From positions 1 to 16,502 of the forward strand of contig JBKCHH010000026.1 in NCBI GenBank assembly GCA_046302855.1: a DNA stretch of 16,502 bases, given 5' to 3'. Position 1 is the first letter of the stretch, and every line of letters begins with the position of its first letter. The translations under genes were made by a program, and so were the position numbers. Shown here one piece after another: positions 1 to 7,258 of the stretch. Source of the stretch: JBKCHH01 sp046302855. Lineage in GTDB: Bacteria; Pseudomonadota; Alphaproteobacteria; Rickettsiales; UBA8987. The notes beneath the pieces were generated by a model. The model was not told the origin of the DNA, made no database searches, and worked only from the letters and a program-made list of their open reading frames with translations.

Positions 1-1
1 T

Positions 2-544
2 AGAACCGATTCTGAAACCGTAATAGCAAGGGTAAATAGCGAAAAGGTTTTAGTAAATATGGGCAAACCAAAATTTTTGCTACCTGAAATTCCAGCCATT
101 AATGATATTACGAAATTTAACTTTTCAGCCCTAAATAGCAATCTAAAACAATATCATATAGTGAATGTTGGCAACCCTCATATAGTGTTTTATGTAGATA
201 GTTTAGATGGTTTAGATGTTGAAAATTTAGGTGTGCAGGTTCAAACAGCGAAAATAGAGGGCAAGGATATTTTCCCCAAAGGAATAAATGTTAATTTTGC
301 CAAAAAAATCTCTAACAAAGAAATAGAATTGGTTGTATATGAAAGGGGGGCTGGCTTAACCCTTGCCTGTGGCACAGGTGCCTGTGCTAGTGTGGCTGTG
401 GGCGTAAATAACTTTGATTTAGAAAATAATGTAAATGTAAATCAAAAAGGTGGCCAACTAACCATTGGCTATGGTGGCGGAAATTCTGACATCACTATGT
501 TTGGTGGTATAAATTTTCAATTTAATGGTAAAATTAGAATATGA
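2..544 (+). CDS. dapF: Diaminopimelate epimerase, 5'-truncated by window edge
   Basis: DapF interconverts LL- and meso-diaminopimelate in the cytoplasm, supplying lysine and peptidoglycan precursors. The frame is open from base 2, and the residues before the first in-frame ATG (base 59) already fit the family (SEKVLVNMGKPKF resembles the usual V.V.MG.P.F strand). The true start therefore lies outside the window, and this is the C-terminal part of a protein usually about 270-280 residues long. NVGNPHIVFYV matches the conserved GNPH segment. ERGAGLTLACGTGACA carries the second catalytic cysteine (codon at 368-370) and the glycine-rich loop that holds the substrate carboxylate. The first catalytic cysteine would lie upstream, unseen. 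The C-terminal end (SDITMFGG) departs somewhat from the usual MTGPA. A Psd-family gene follows closely on the same strand. Identification is firm; full length cannot be judged. Confidence 0.93.
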   Translation, partial: RTDSETVIARVNSEKVLVNMGKPKFLLPEIPAINDITKFNFSALNSNLKQYHIVNVGNPHIVFYVDSLDGLDVENLGVQVQTAKIEGKDIFPKGINVNFAKKISNKEIELVVYERGAGLTLACGTGACASVAVGVNNFDLENNVNVNQKGGQLTIGYGGGNSDITMFGGINFQFNGKIRI

Positions 545-554
545 GAATAGAAAT

Positions 555-1277
555 ATGAAAAGGTTATTTTTACAGTTTTTAAAGCAGTTAAGGTTTAATT
601 TTGAAAGGCTTCCGCAAGAAATTATCAATATAATTTTTATATTTGGTTTTTGCCTAATTATTCTTAGTTTTTTAAGTAGTTTTTTTACCCTTATTGGGCT
701 TTTATTCTTAGTTTATTTTGTCTTTAGTTTGCGTAGCCCCAAAAGAATTATCAATAGTTCTGGAAATTTAAAAATAATTACCCCACGAGATGGTTTTGTA
801 GAAAAAATTACTGATGGATTGCCACCAAAAGTAGCCGGCCTTTCTGAAAAGATGCAGAAGGTAAAAATTACCGCTAGATTTAATGATACTAATTTTATCC
901 TCTCCCCCATAAAGGGCAAGGTTTTAAAGGTGGTTTCTTTTTCAAATGAAGTGTTTAATTCTTCTAAAAACAATGATGGTATTTTAATAGTCTTTGCCCC
1001 ACAAGAAGAACAGCAAATTCTGCTTACCATCAACTATAGTATTTTTAATCACAAGATTATAAATTTAGTAAAGGAAAATGCTGAAGTGGATTTTGGGCAA
1101 CTACTTGCCTATTCCCTAATAGGTGGTAGTGTTGAGCTTTACCTTCCCTATTCTTTTGAACTGGCAATAAGGCTAAATCAAACTCTAATTGCCGGTGAAA
1201 CTATTATAGCTGAAAAGGTGGGTGAGAGAAAGGCTAGTAGCAAGGTGGTAAAAAAATCACCCCCAAAATTGAACTAA
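555..1277 (+). CDS. Phosphatidylserine decarboxylase-family protein, active site altered
   Basis: Psd decarboxylates phosphatidylserine to phosphatidylethanolamine at the inner membrane, using a pyruvoyl group made by self-cleavage at a serine. Of two in-frame ATGs (525 and 555), 555 is preferred because it avoids overlapping dapF and begins the typical short basic stretch; this gives 240 residues, near the length of short Psd proteins. Residues 21-58 are hydrophobic membrane segments, then come RSPKR and TPRDG (usual SPADG, Asp79 kept). The C-terminal QTLIAGETIIAE matches the family. By ungapped comparison from memory, the catalytic His of the VH.NR.P motif is Asn113 (NFILSP). The cleavage Ser of FGSR.DVYLP falls on Gly191, with a Ser one position later (IGGSVELYLP). 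Family membership is likely, but activity is doubtful: it may be a pseudoenzyme, a diverged enzyme with a shifted serine, or a decaying gene. No pssA is adjacent. Confidence 0.72.
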   Translation: MKRLFLQFLKQLRFNFERLPQEIINIIFIFGFCLIILSFLSSFFTLIGLLFLVYFVFSLRSPKRIINSSGNLKIITPRDGFVEKITDGLPPKVAGLSEKMQKVKITARFNDTNFILSPIKGKVLKVVSFSNEVFNSSKNNDGILIVFAPQEEQQILLTINYSIFNHKIINLVKENAEVDFGQLLAYSLIGGSVELYLPYSFELAIRLNQTLIAGETIIAEKVGERKASSKVVKKSPPKLN

Positions 1278-1291
1278 AACTGAAACATCGC

Positions 1292-1319
1292 TTGACATAA
1301 AGGGAAATATTGTTAAAAA
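1292..1319 (+). promoter_or_regulatory. Candidate sigma70 promoter for rpsD
   Basis: A perfect TTGACA (1292-1297) is followed after 16 bp by TAAAAA (1314-1319), a 4/6 match to TATAAT preceded by an extended TG at 1311-1312. It sits in the 73-bp gap after the Psd-family gene and about 30 bp before the rpsD start, so rpsD probably has its own transcript. The -10 element is weak, which limits confidence. Confidence 0.42.
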
Positions 1320-1350
1320 GCACGCCTCTTAAAAATATTCGAGATATCAA

Positions 1351-1968
1351 ATGACAAAAAGAACACTAGCAAAATTTAAAGTAAGCAGAAGGCTTGGAAT
1401 CAACACTTGGGGCAAGGAGAAAGACCCTGTAAACACAAAAAACTACCCTAATGGTCAGCACGGTAGTAGTGGCAGAAAAATGCTTTCTATCTATGGAAAA
1501 CAGCTTCTAGCTAAGCAAAAATTAAAGGCTCACTATGGCAATATTTCAGAAAAACAATTCGTAAATATCTACAAAGAGGCTTCAAGAAAGAAAGGTGATA
1601 CCGTAACAAACTTGGTATCTCTACTAGAATCTAGGCTAGATATTATTCTATTTAGAGCAAATTTTGCTCCAAGCATTTTTGCAGCTCGCCAACTAGTTAG
1701 CCATAGGCATATTTTGGTAAATGGCAAGGTGGTAAATATTGCCAGCTTTAAGGTTAAGGTTGGGGATGAAATTTCTATTAAAACCGCCTCACAACAGATG
1801 CCAATAATTTTGGAATCAGTAAAAAATCAAGAAAGAAACATTCCAGAATATTTAAATGTAGATTCTGGCAATTTTAGCAGTAAATTTGTAAGAACGCCGG
1901 AAGTAAATGAGGTTCCATATCCTTTCAAGGCAGAGCCAAACCTTATTATCGAGTTCTATTCAAGATAA
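1351..1968 (+). CDS. rpsD: 30S ribosomal protein S4
   Basis: S4 is a primary 16S rRNA-binding protein that nucleates assembly of the 30S body. The 205-residue length is normal. The N-terminal part (RTLAKFKVSRRLGINTWG, then NYPNGQHG) is the typical S4 N-terminus and lacks the zinc-binding cysteines of some homologs. The S4 RNA-binding domain lies at about residues 90-150 (LESRLDIILFRANFAPS, then ARQLVSHRHILVNGKVVNI). The C-terminus (PYPFKAEPNLIIEFYSR) is the canonical end. ATG at 1351 is the natural start. A probable promoter precedes it. The stop overlaps the end of the convergent SDR gene by 9 bp, so there is no room for a separate terminator. S4 autoregulates the alpha operon in E. coli; here the gene stands alone, away from rpsK/rpoA within the window. 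Confidence 0.97.
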   Translation: MTKRTLAKFKVSRRLGINTWGKEKDPVNTKNYPNGQHGSSGRKMLSIYGKQLLAKQKLKAHYGNISEKQFVNIYKEASRKKGDTVTNLVSLLESRLDIILFRANFAPSIFAARQLVSHRHILVNGKVVNIASFKVKVGDEISIKTASQQMPIILESVKNQERNIPEYLNVDSGNFSSKFVRTPEVNEVPYPFKAEPNLIIEFYSR

Positions 1969-2838
1969 TTCTTGTTTTAGCTTTATTAATCCAACCTTGT
2001 AGTTTGGGTATTTTAATTGGATGTTGAGTAGTTTTTTTATCTTATCATTTCTAACCCTTTTATTGGCAGAATAAAACTCTATCGCCATGCTAGATAGTTT
2101 GCCTGTTTTTATAGCAGTAGCGTAATCTATTAATTCTGGTGGCTTAATTTTAAGTAACTTAGAGGCATATTCCACCACCTGTTTTGATGAGGCTGGCAAA
2201 TCATCACAAACATTAAAAATTTCGCCTTTTGTTGGGTGTTGCATAGAGGCAATAATAATTCTGGCAATGTCTTCGGCGTGGATTCTAGAAAAAACCTGCC
2301 CCCTTTTGTAAATTCTTTTGGCAACACCTAGTTTTAAATCTTCTAAAATATTTCTGCCCTGCCCATAAATACCAGCTAGACGAAAAATATGGGTGGGAAG
2401 TTTTGCTTTTAAAAAGCTCTGTTCAGTTTCTATTCGAACAAGGGTTCTTTCATTGTAAGGTTTGGTTGGGCTGGTTTCATCCACCCATTTGCCCTTATAA
2501 TCGCCATAAACACCGGTAGTTGAAAAATAGCCAAACCACACAAGGTTTTTATTTTTCTCTAGCAAAGAAATATATGGAACAACCACATCTTCATTTCTTG
2601 AGGGGATGGAATGCAATATATACTTTGCCTCTAGCAGATATTTATTTTCTATTTCATTGGTTTGTTCATTAAATAAAAAAACCTTTAAGCCCTGTTTTTC
2701 CAACTCTGCTTTTTTTGCAAGAGAAGTGGTGGTGCCTACAATTTGTAGATTCTTAAATTTAACATTTTTCTGTAGTTGATTTACCAATTCTAAAGAAGAA
2801 TAGCCAAGCCCAAAAATAAATAAAACCTCTTCTTTCAT
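1960..2838 (-). CDS. Atypical SDR, NAD(P)-dependent epimerase/dehydratase-like (YeeZ-type)
   Basis: This 292-residue protein has a Rossmann nucleotide-binding N-terminus (LFIFGLGYSSLELVNQL), where the GxGxxG loop is altered to GLGYSS as in the YeeZ-like atypical SDR group. STTGVYGDYKG (about residue 107) and FRLAGIYGQGRNILE (about 152) are the usual extended-SDR landmarks. The classic YxxxK catalytic pair is not visible; the corresponding helix reads PYNERTLVRIETEQ, with Arg in place of the YxxxK residues. This again fits atypical SDRs, whose substrates are mostly unknown, so I assign no reaction. FNVCDDLPASSKQVVEYA is the common C-terminal segment. The gene is divergent from the porin (45-bp gap) and convergent with rpsD, overlapping its last 9 bp. 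It is probably cytoplasmic. Confidence 0.8.
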   Translation of the reverse strand: MKEEVLFIFGLGYSSLELVNQLQKNVKFKNLQIVGTTTSLAKKAELEKQGLKVFLFNEQTNEIENKYLLEAKYILHSIPSRNEDVVVPYISLLEKNKNLVWFGYFSTTGVYGDYKGKWVDETSPTKPYNERTLVRIETEQSFLKAKLPTHIFRLAGIYGQGRNILEDLKLGVAKRIYKRGQVFSRIHAEDIARIIIASMQHPTKGEIFNVCDDLPASSKQVVEYASKLLKIKPPELIDYATAIKTGKLSSMAIEFYSANKRVRNDKIKKLLNIQLKYPNYKVGLIKLKQELS

Positions 2839-2847
2839 ACAAAATTA

Positions 2848-2876
2848 TTTACTAATAATAGTAATCTACATATAGT
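2848..2876 (+). promoter_or_regulatory. Weak candidate promoter for porin gene
   Basis: TTTACT (2848-2853), a 17-bp spacer and TATAGT (2871-2876) resemble a sigma70 promoter in the 45-bp gap between the divergent SDR and porin genes. If used, transcription would begin within a few bases of the porin ATG at 2884, giving an almost leaderless mRNA. AT-rich gaps produce such matches easily, so this is tentative. Confidence 0.3.
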
Positions 2877-2883
2877 AGTTTTT

Positions 2884-4098
2884 ATGGGAAAAATCAAAGT
2901 AATTCTACTACTAGTTGTAGTTGCTAGTTTTCGTCCTTTTATCCTATTAGCGGAAGAAAAAGCGACAAAAGAAGAGGTAGAAGAATTATCACCAGATGAG
3001 GTGGAAAAGGAAGAATATAACCTTTCTACAGAAGAAGTTCAAAAAACCTTAGTTGAAGATAATAGCTTTAATGGCTCTGAACCTATATTTCAGGTAAAGA
3101 TTGGTGGTTTTTTAGATTCACAAGTAGCCTACGCGGAAGAAAAATCGCTTAATGCCAAAAACTCTCACCCAGTTGTATTTACTAACAATACTAGAATAGA
3201 TTTAGATATTTCTCAAGCCATCAATGCTAATACTAAAGTAGGGGGCAAGGTACAGCTTTTAGCAGATGTTTCAAAAGCAAATGATAATAGGGGTGAAAAT
3301 GCTGATAAGACCTATCTATATTTAGAGAGCAAATATGGCAAGGTAGAAATTGGGGCGGTGCAGGGCGTGGAGGAGTCTTTAAAGGTAGATGCCTCAACAA
3401 TTGCCTTTGGCACAGGCGGTATTGATGGCGATTACTATAAATATATAAATATTGGTGGCTATTTATTTTCGCCAGATTTATTTGCGCAGAGTTTGAAGGG
3501 TAGAACTGAAAATGCCAATAAAATCAATTACATTTCCCCATTAATTTCTGGTTTGCAGCTTGGTTTTAGCTATACGCCAGATAGTGGTGATGCTGGCACT
3601 ACAAGTGGCATTACAGGGGATAATAATATTATTGATCAAAAAAACCTATTTTCTTATGGTTTGGCCTATGAAAAAACCTTCAGCAACCTATCTCTAAGGG
3701 CCTCTATTACTGGGTTAAAGGGAAGTGCCGAAAATTCCCTATATGAAGATATTAATCAATATGCTTTGGGGCTAGCTTTTAACTATAAAGGCTTTTCTTT
3801 AAGTGGTTCGTATGGTGATTGGGGCAATTATACTGATGTTATTTTTGGCAAGTCTAAGGCCGATTTCTATACTATTGGTGGGGCTTATGAAATAGGTCCA
3901 GTTGGTATTTCTGCCACCTTTATGGAATCTAAAAATGCCTTGGGTAGCTTATCAAACTTAAGTCTTGGCTTTAGCTTAGAGTTTATAAAGGGACTAAAAC
4001 CTTATTTTGAAGCAAATTTCTATGATGCAGAGAAAAAAGATGGTAGTAATTTTAATCACGGCACTGTTTTCTTAACTGGCACTGAGGTTATTTTTTAA
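2884..4098 (+). CDS. Outer-membrane beta-barrel porin
   Basis: The 404-residue product starts with a signal peptide (basic MGKIK, hydrophobic core to about residue 22, cleavage plausible after LLA). It continues with an acidic, Glu-rich segment at about residues 24-65. From about residue 70 (IFQVKIGGFLDSQVAY) it shows alternating polar/hydrophobic strands with many aromatic girdle residues. KTYLYLESKYGKVEIGAVQG at about residues 140-160 is a classic trimeric-porin strand pair, and the protein ends in a C-terminal Phe (TEVIF), the recognition signal for BAM assembly. It most likely forms a diffusion channel in the outer membrane. The acidic linker between signal peptide and barrel is unusual for a plain porin and might contact the cell wall or periplasmic proteins; that is inference. 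It is followed without a gap by the ELM1-family gene. The start is fixed by the signal peptide. Confidence 0.86.
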   Translation: MGKIKVILLLVVVASFRPFILLAEEKATKEEVEELSPDEVEKEEYNLSTEEVQKTLVEDNSFNGSEPIFQVKIGGFLDSQVAYAEEKSLNAKNSHPVVFTNNTRIDLDISQAINANTKVGGKVQLLADVSKANDNRGENADKTYLYLESKYGKVEIGAVQGVEESLKVDASTIAFGTGGIDGDYYKYINIGGYLFSPDLFAQSLKGRTENANKINYISPLISGLQLGFSYTPDSGDAGTTSGITGDNNIIDQKNLFSYGLAYEKTFSNLSLRASITGLKGSAENSLYEDINQYALGLAFNYKGFSLSGSYGDWGNYTDVIFGKSKADFYTIGGAYEIGPVGISATFMESKNALGSLSNLSLGFSLEFIKGLKPYFEANFYDAEKKDGSNFNHGTVFLTGTEVIF

Positions 4099-5169
4099 AT
4101 GAGCAAAGCTCTTCAACAGGGAAACAAAGTATGGCTAATACTAGATGATAGGCCCGGGCATAAAACGCAATTATTTGGGGTAGGGGAGGAGTTAAAAAAA
4201 GAGGGTTTTGAGGTTTTTGAAAAACAAATTGTTTTTACCAAATGGGCAAAAATTCCAAACTTTCTAAAGCCATCTTATCTTTTTGGAGTAGAAAAAAACT
4301 CTAGAGATGCATTAGAAAAACAACTAACGGCTGAAACTTTACCTGCAATTATAATTGGGGCAGGCAGAAAAACCGCTCCAATAGTTTATTGGTTGAAAAG
4401 AAGGGCTAAAAAAATAAACCCATCTTTAAGGGTTATTTCTGTGCAGTTAATGGACCCAAAATTTCACAACAGTTCTTATGATTTGCTAGTTATTCCTGAA
4501 CATGACCATCCATTAAAAAGAAAAAACATTCATAGTGTAGTTACCATGCCTATGGCTATAAATGAAGCTCTACTTAAGCAGGAGGAGGCGAAATGGGCGA
4601 AATCTTTAGAAAAAGCAATCCACCCAGTTATTGCTATAATTGTGGGTGGCGATACTAAAGAACATAAATTTACCCCAAAAAAGGCAAAAAGATTAGTAGC
4701 ATATGCCAATAAACTAGTTCACAAGTTTAAGGGTTCAATAATAGTTACTAACAGTCGCAGAACCAGCAAGGAACTTACAGAGTATCTAAACAAAAATCTA
4801 CATAGGGTTTTAGTTAGGTATGATGTAAATACTAACAAAGATAACCCCTATTACGCCTTTTTAAATATTGCTGATATAATTATAGTAACGGGTGATTCTG
4901 CCTCTATGGTAAGTGAAGCCTGTTTTTTTGGCAAGCCGGTATTTATTTATGATCCAACCAATATAGTGCCTAAAAAATTCCGTAATTTCCACAAGGTTTT
5001 ATACAAGCACCTTTACGCCTATACGCTAGACACCTTCTTTTTCTCTAGAATTTTTAAGGTTGTAAACCTATTTATAAAGAAAAAACTCCGCCCACCTAGC
5101 CTATATGTTAATCAAGAGGTGGTGCACAAGATAAAAATGGTTTATTCGGGTAATGAGGGGAAGTTTTAA
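4099..5169 (+). CDS. ELM1/DUF1022-family protein, predicted GT-B-like
   Basis: This protein of 356 residues belongs to the family named after plant ELM1, a mitochondrial fission factor; the bacterial members, common in alphaproteobacteria, have no firmly known role. Seen directly: an N-terminal WLILDDRPGHKTQ motif with the conserved G-H-Q pattern; IIIGAGRKTAP at about residue 85; an IIVGGDTKEHKF segment starting the second domain; and GDSASMVSEACFFGKPVFIY at about residues 266-285, resembling the donor-binding region of GT-B glycosyltransferases. No membrane segment or signal peptide is evident. The ATG directly abuts the porin stop codon, suggesting translational coupling and a shared transcript. 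This hints at an envelope-related job, but the link is inference. A hairpin overlapping its stop probably ends the transcript. Confidence 0.85.
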   Translation: MSKALQQGNKVWLILDDRPGHKTQLFGVGEELKKEGFEVFEKQIVFTKWAKIPNFLKPSYLFGVEKNSRDALEKQLTAETLPAIIIGAGRKTAPIVYWLKRRAKKINPSLRVISVQLMDPKFHNSSYDLLVIPEHDHPLKRKNIHSVVTMPMAINEALLKQEEAKWAKSLEKAIHPVIAIIVGGDTKEHKFTPKKAKRLVAYANKLVHKFKGSIIVTNSRRTSKELTEYLNKNLHRVLVRYDVNTNKDNPYYAFLNIADIIIVTGDSASMVSEACFFGKPVFIYDPTNIVPKKFRNFHKVLYKHLYAYTLDTFFFSRIFKVVNLFIKKKLRPPSLYVNQEVVHKIKMVYSGNEGKF

Positions 5170-5191
5170 GAAAAATTTTGCCCCTTCCCCT
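5156..5191 (+). terminator. Hairpin at end of the ELM1-family gene
   Basis: AGGGGAAG (5156-5163) pairs perfectly with CTTCCCCT (5184-5191) around a 20-nt AT-rich loop, spanning the stop codon. The following sequence contains only a short T run (about 5197-5201) rather than a clean tail, so termination is plausible but not certain. The right arm overlaps the -35 region of the dnaK heat-shock promoter candidate. Confidence 0.5.
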
Positions 5192-5219
5192 TGAAATTTT
5201 TAAAATCAAACCAATATAT
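5190..5219 (+). promoter_or_regulatory. Candidate RpoH (sigma32-type) heat-shock promoter of dnaK
   Basis: CTTGAAA (5190-5196) exactly matches the sigma32 -35 consensus. After a 14-bp spacer comes CCAATATAT (5211-5219), similar to the CCCCATAT-type -10. It lies 24 bp before the dnaK ATG, as expected for a heat-shock gene. No CIRCE element (the HrcA operator) was seen, which supports RpoH rather than HrcA control. Consensus knowledge comes from E. coli and alphaproteobacterial RpoH. Confidence 0.62.
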
Positions 5220-5243
5220 GCTAACAACAAATAAAAAATATAT

Positions 5244-7193
5244 ATGAGCAATAAAATTATTGGAATTGATCTTGGCACCACCAACTCTTGCGTGGCGGTA
5301 ATGGAAGGTAAAGATATTAAAGTAATAGAAAATGCGGAAGGTCGTAGAACCACTCCATCTGTGGTTGCCTATACAGAAAGTGGCGAAATTCTAATTGGTG
5401 AAACAGCCAAAAGGCAAGCAGTTACTAATCCTAAAAACACTTTTTCTGCTATAAAAAGGCTAATTGGTAGAAGTTTTGATGATCCAATGGTGGCAAAAAA
5501 CAAGCAACATGTTCCATATGAAACCATCAAGAATGATAATGGCGATGCTTGGGTGCAGACCTCTAAAGGCAAAAAACTAGCCCCATCTAATATCTCGGCA
5601 GAAATATTGAAAAAAATGAAGGAAACTGCGGAAAGTTATCTTGGCGAAACTGTTACAAAAGCAGTAATTACCGTTCCTGCATATTTTAGTGATTCACAAA
5701 GGCAGGCAACTAAAGATGCTGGCCGAATTGCAGGGCTTGATGTTCTTCGTATTATCAACGAACCAACGGCGGCTGCTCTTGCTTACGGCCTTGATAAAAA
5801 GCAAGATAAAACCATTGCCGTGTATGATTTGGGTGGCGGGACCTTTGATATTTCAGTTCTTGAAATTTCTGAAGGTGTATTTGAAGTAAAATCCACCAAT
5901 GGCGATACTTTCTTAGGTGGTGAAGATTTTGATATGAGAATTCTAAACTACATCAATACTGAATTTAAAAAAGAAAATGGGGTAGATTTAACTAAAGACC
6001 CAATGGCACTAACTAGATTAAAAGAGGTGGCAGAAAAGGTAAAGATTGAACTTTCATCAAAAGTAGAAACTGATATTAACCTGCCCTACATTACCGCTGA
6101 TGCTAGTGGGCCAAAACACTTAGTAATGAAAATTACTAGAAGTAAATTAGAGCAATTGGTTGACGATTTAATTGAAAAAACTCTAGAACCTTGCAAAAAT
6201 GCTATAAAAGATGCTGGTTTAAAAGCCTCAGATATAGATGAGGTGGTATTAGTGGGTGGCATGACCCGTATGCCAAAGGTAATTCAGCTAGTAAAAGATT
6301 TTTTTGGAAGGGAGCCTCACCGTGGGGTAAATCCAGATGAAGTAGTAGCCATAGGGGCTGCCATTCAAGGTGGTATTCTAGGCGGCACAGTAGAAGATGT
6401 TTTACTTCTAGATGTAACCCCGCTTTCACTTGGTATTGAAACCTTGGGCGGTGTTTTCACCAAACTGATTGAAAGAAATACCACTATTCCAACTAAAAAG
6501 GCACAAACCTTCTCAACTGCGGAAGATAACCAAACCGCCGTTACCATTAGGGTTTATCAGGGTGAACGCGAAATTGCGGCTGAAAATAAAATGCTTGGTC
6601 AATTTAACCTAGAAAACATCGCCCCGGCTCAAAGGGGTATGCCACAAATTGAGGTTGCCTTTGATATAGATGCAAACGGTATAGTAAGTGTATCTGCAAA
6701 AGATAAGCAAACTGGCAAAGAGCAAAAAATTACTATTAAGGCATCTAGCGGTTTATCAGAAGATGAAATCCAGAAAATGATAAAAGAGGCGGAGCTAAAT
6801 AAAGAAAATGATAAAAAACGCAAAGAAATCATCGAGCTAAAAAACAATGCTGATAATTTAATCTATCAATTAAGAAAAGTTATAGAGGAAAATAAAGGCA
6901 AGATTGATGAAAATGAGAAAAAAGAACTAGAAAACAGAATAGAGAGCCTAAATAGCCATATAGCTAGCGAAAATAAAAATGCTATTGAAAAAGAAATGAA
7001 GGAGCTAACTGAAAAACTTCTCTCTCTACAATCGCAATTCGCAAGCAGTGGTAATGCCACGCCTATGAATGAAGGGGTGGATGAAGGGGCAGAAGAAGCT
7101 GAAGTTGAACAACCCAAAAAATCATCTAAAAAGAAAAAGGATGATAGCGTGGTAGATGCCGATTTTGAAGAGGTTGATACGGATAAAAAGTAG
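5244..7193 (+). CDS. dnaK: Chaperone DnaK (Hsp70)
   Basis: DnaK is the ATP-driven cytoplasmic Hsp70 that binds exposed hydrophobic peptides, working with DnaJ and GrpE. The 649-residue length is typical. The nucleotide-binding domain shows [15 protein letters not shown] (residues 5-19), [12 protein letters not shown] (about 192) and [13 protein letters not shown] (about 334). The linker and substrate-binding domain begin with [16 protein letters not shown] (about 388). The Lys/Glu-rich alpha-helical lid runs to about 605, then comes an acidic/Ser/Lys tail ending [14 protein letters not shown], the usual proteobacterial DnaK signature. A likely heat-shock promoter precedes it. Unlike in many bacteria, dnaJ does not follow; a restriction-modification pair does. 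No residues look abnormal. Confidence 0.98.
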   Translation: MSNKIIGIDLGTTNSCVAVMEGKDIKVIENAEGRRTTPSVVAYTESGEILIGETAKRQAVTNPKNTFSAIKRLIGRSFDDPMVAKNKQHVPYETIKNDNGDAWVQTSKGKKLAPSNISAEILKKMKETAESYLGETVTKAVITVPAYFSDSQRQATKDAGRIAGLDVLRIINEPTAAALAYGLDKKQDKTIAVYDLGGGTFDISVLEISEGVFEVKSTNGDTFLGGEDFDMRILNYINTEFKKENGVDLTKDPMALTRLKEVAEKVKIELSSKVETDINLPYITADASGPKHLVMKITRSKLEQLVDDLIEKTLEPCKNAIKDAGLKASDIDEVVLVGGMTRMPKVIQLVKDFFGREPHRGVNPDEVVAIGAAIQGGILGGTVEDVLLLDVTPLSLGIETLGGVFTKLIERNTTIPTKKAQTFSTAEDNQTAVTIRVYQGEREIAAENKMLGQFNLENIAPAQRGMPQIEVAFDIDANGIVSVSAKDKQTGKEQKITIKASSGLSEDEIQKMIKEAELNKENDKKRKEIIELKNNADNLIYQLRKVIEENKGKIDENEKKELENRIESLNSHIASENKNAIEKEMKELTEKLLSLQSQFASSGNATPMNEGVDEGAEEAEVEQPKKSSKKKKDDSVVDADFEEVDTDKK

Positions 7194-7222
7194 GCACGAT
7201 AATTTACTAGTTGTTTTATTTT

Positions 7223-7254
7223 AGTTTAGTATTAGTTTTAATAAAGACTAAACT
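7223..7254 (+). terminator. Hairpin between dnaK and the methyltransferase gene
   Basis: AGTTTAGT (7223-7230) and ACTAAACT (7247-7254) form a perfect 8-bp stem with a 16-nt AT-rich loop, preceded by T-rich sequence and ending 4 bp before the methyltransferase ATG. The stem is AT-rich and lacks a U tail, so it may be a weak dnaK terminator, an mRNA-stabilising 3' end, or a structure affecting translation of the methyltransferase. Confidence 0.35.
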
Positions 7255-7258
7255 CCGT

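Noticed and set aside
525..554. Upstream ATG for the Psd-family gene
   Set aside because: It would overlap dapF by 20 bp and add a charged stretch not typical of the family; 555 is more natural.
1244..1261. GGTG/CACC hairpin at the end of the Psd-family gene as a terminator
   Set aside because: Only a 4-bp stem with a 10-nt loop and no T tail; too weak to call.
7211..7258. TTG start extending the methyltransferase by 16 residues
   Set aside because: The extension is hydrophobic, runs through a hairpin and is not expected in this family; the ATG at 7259 fits better.
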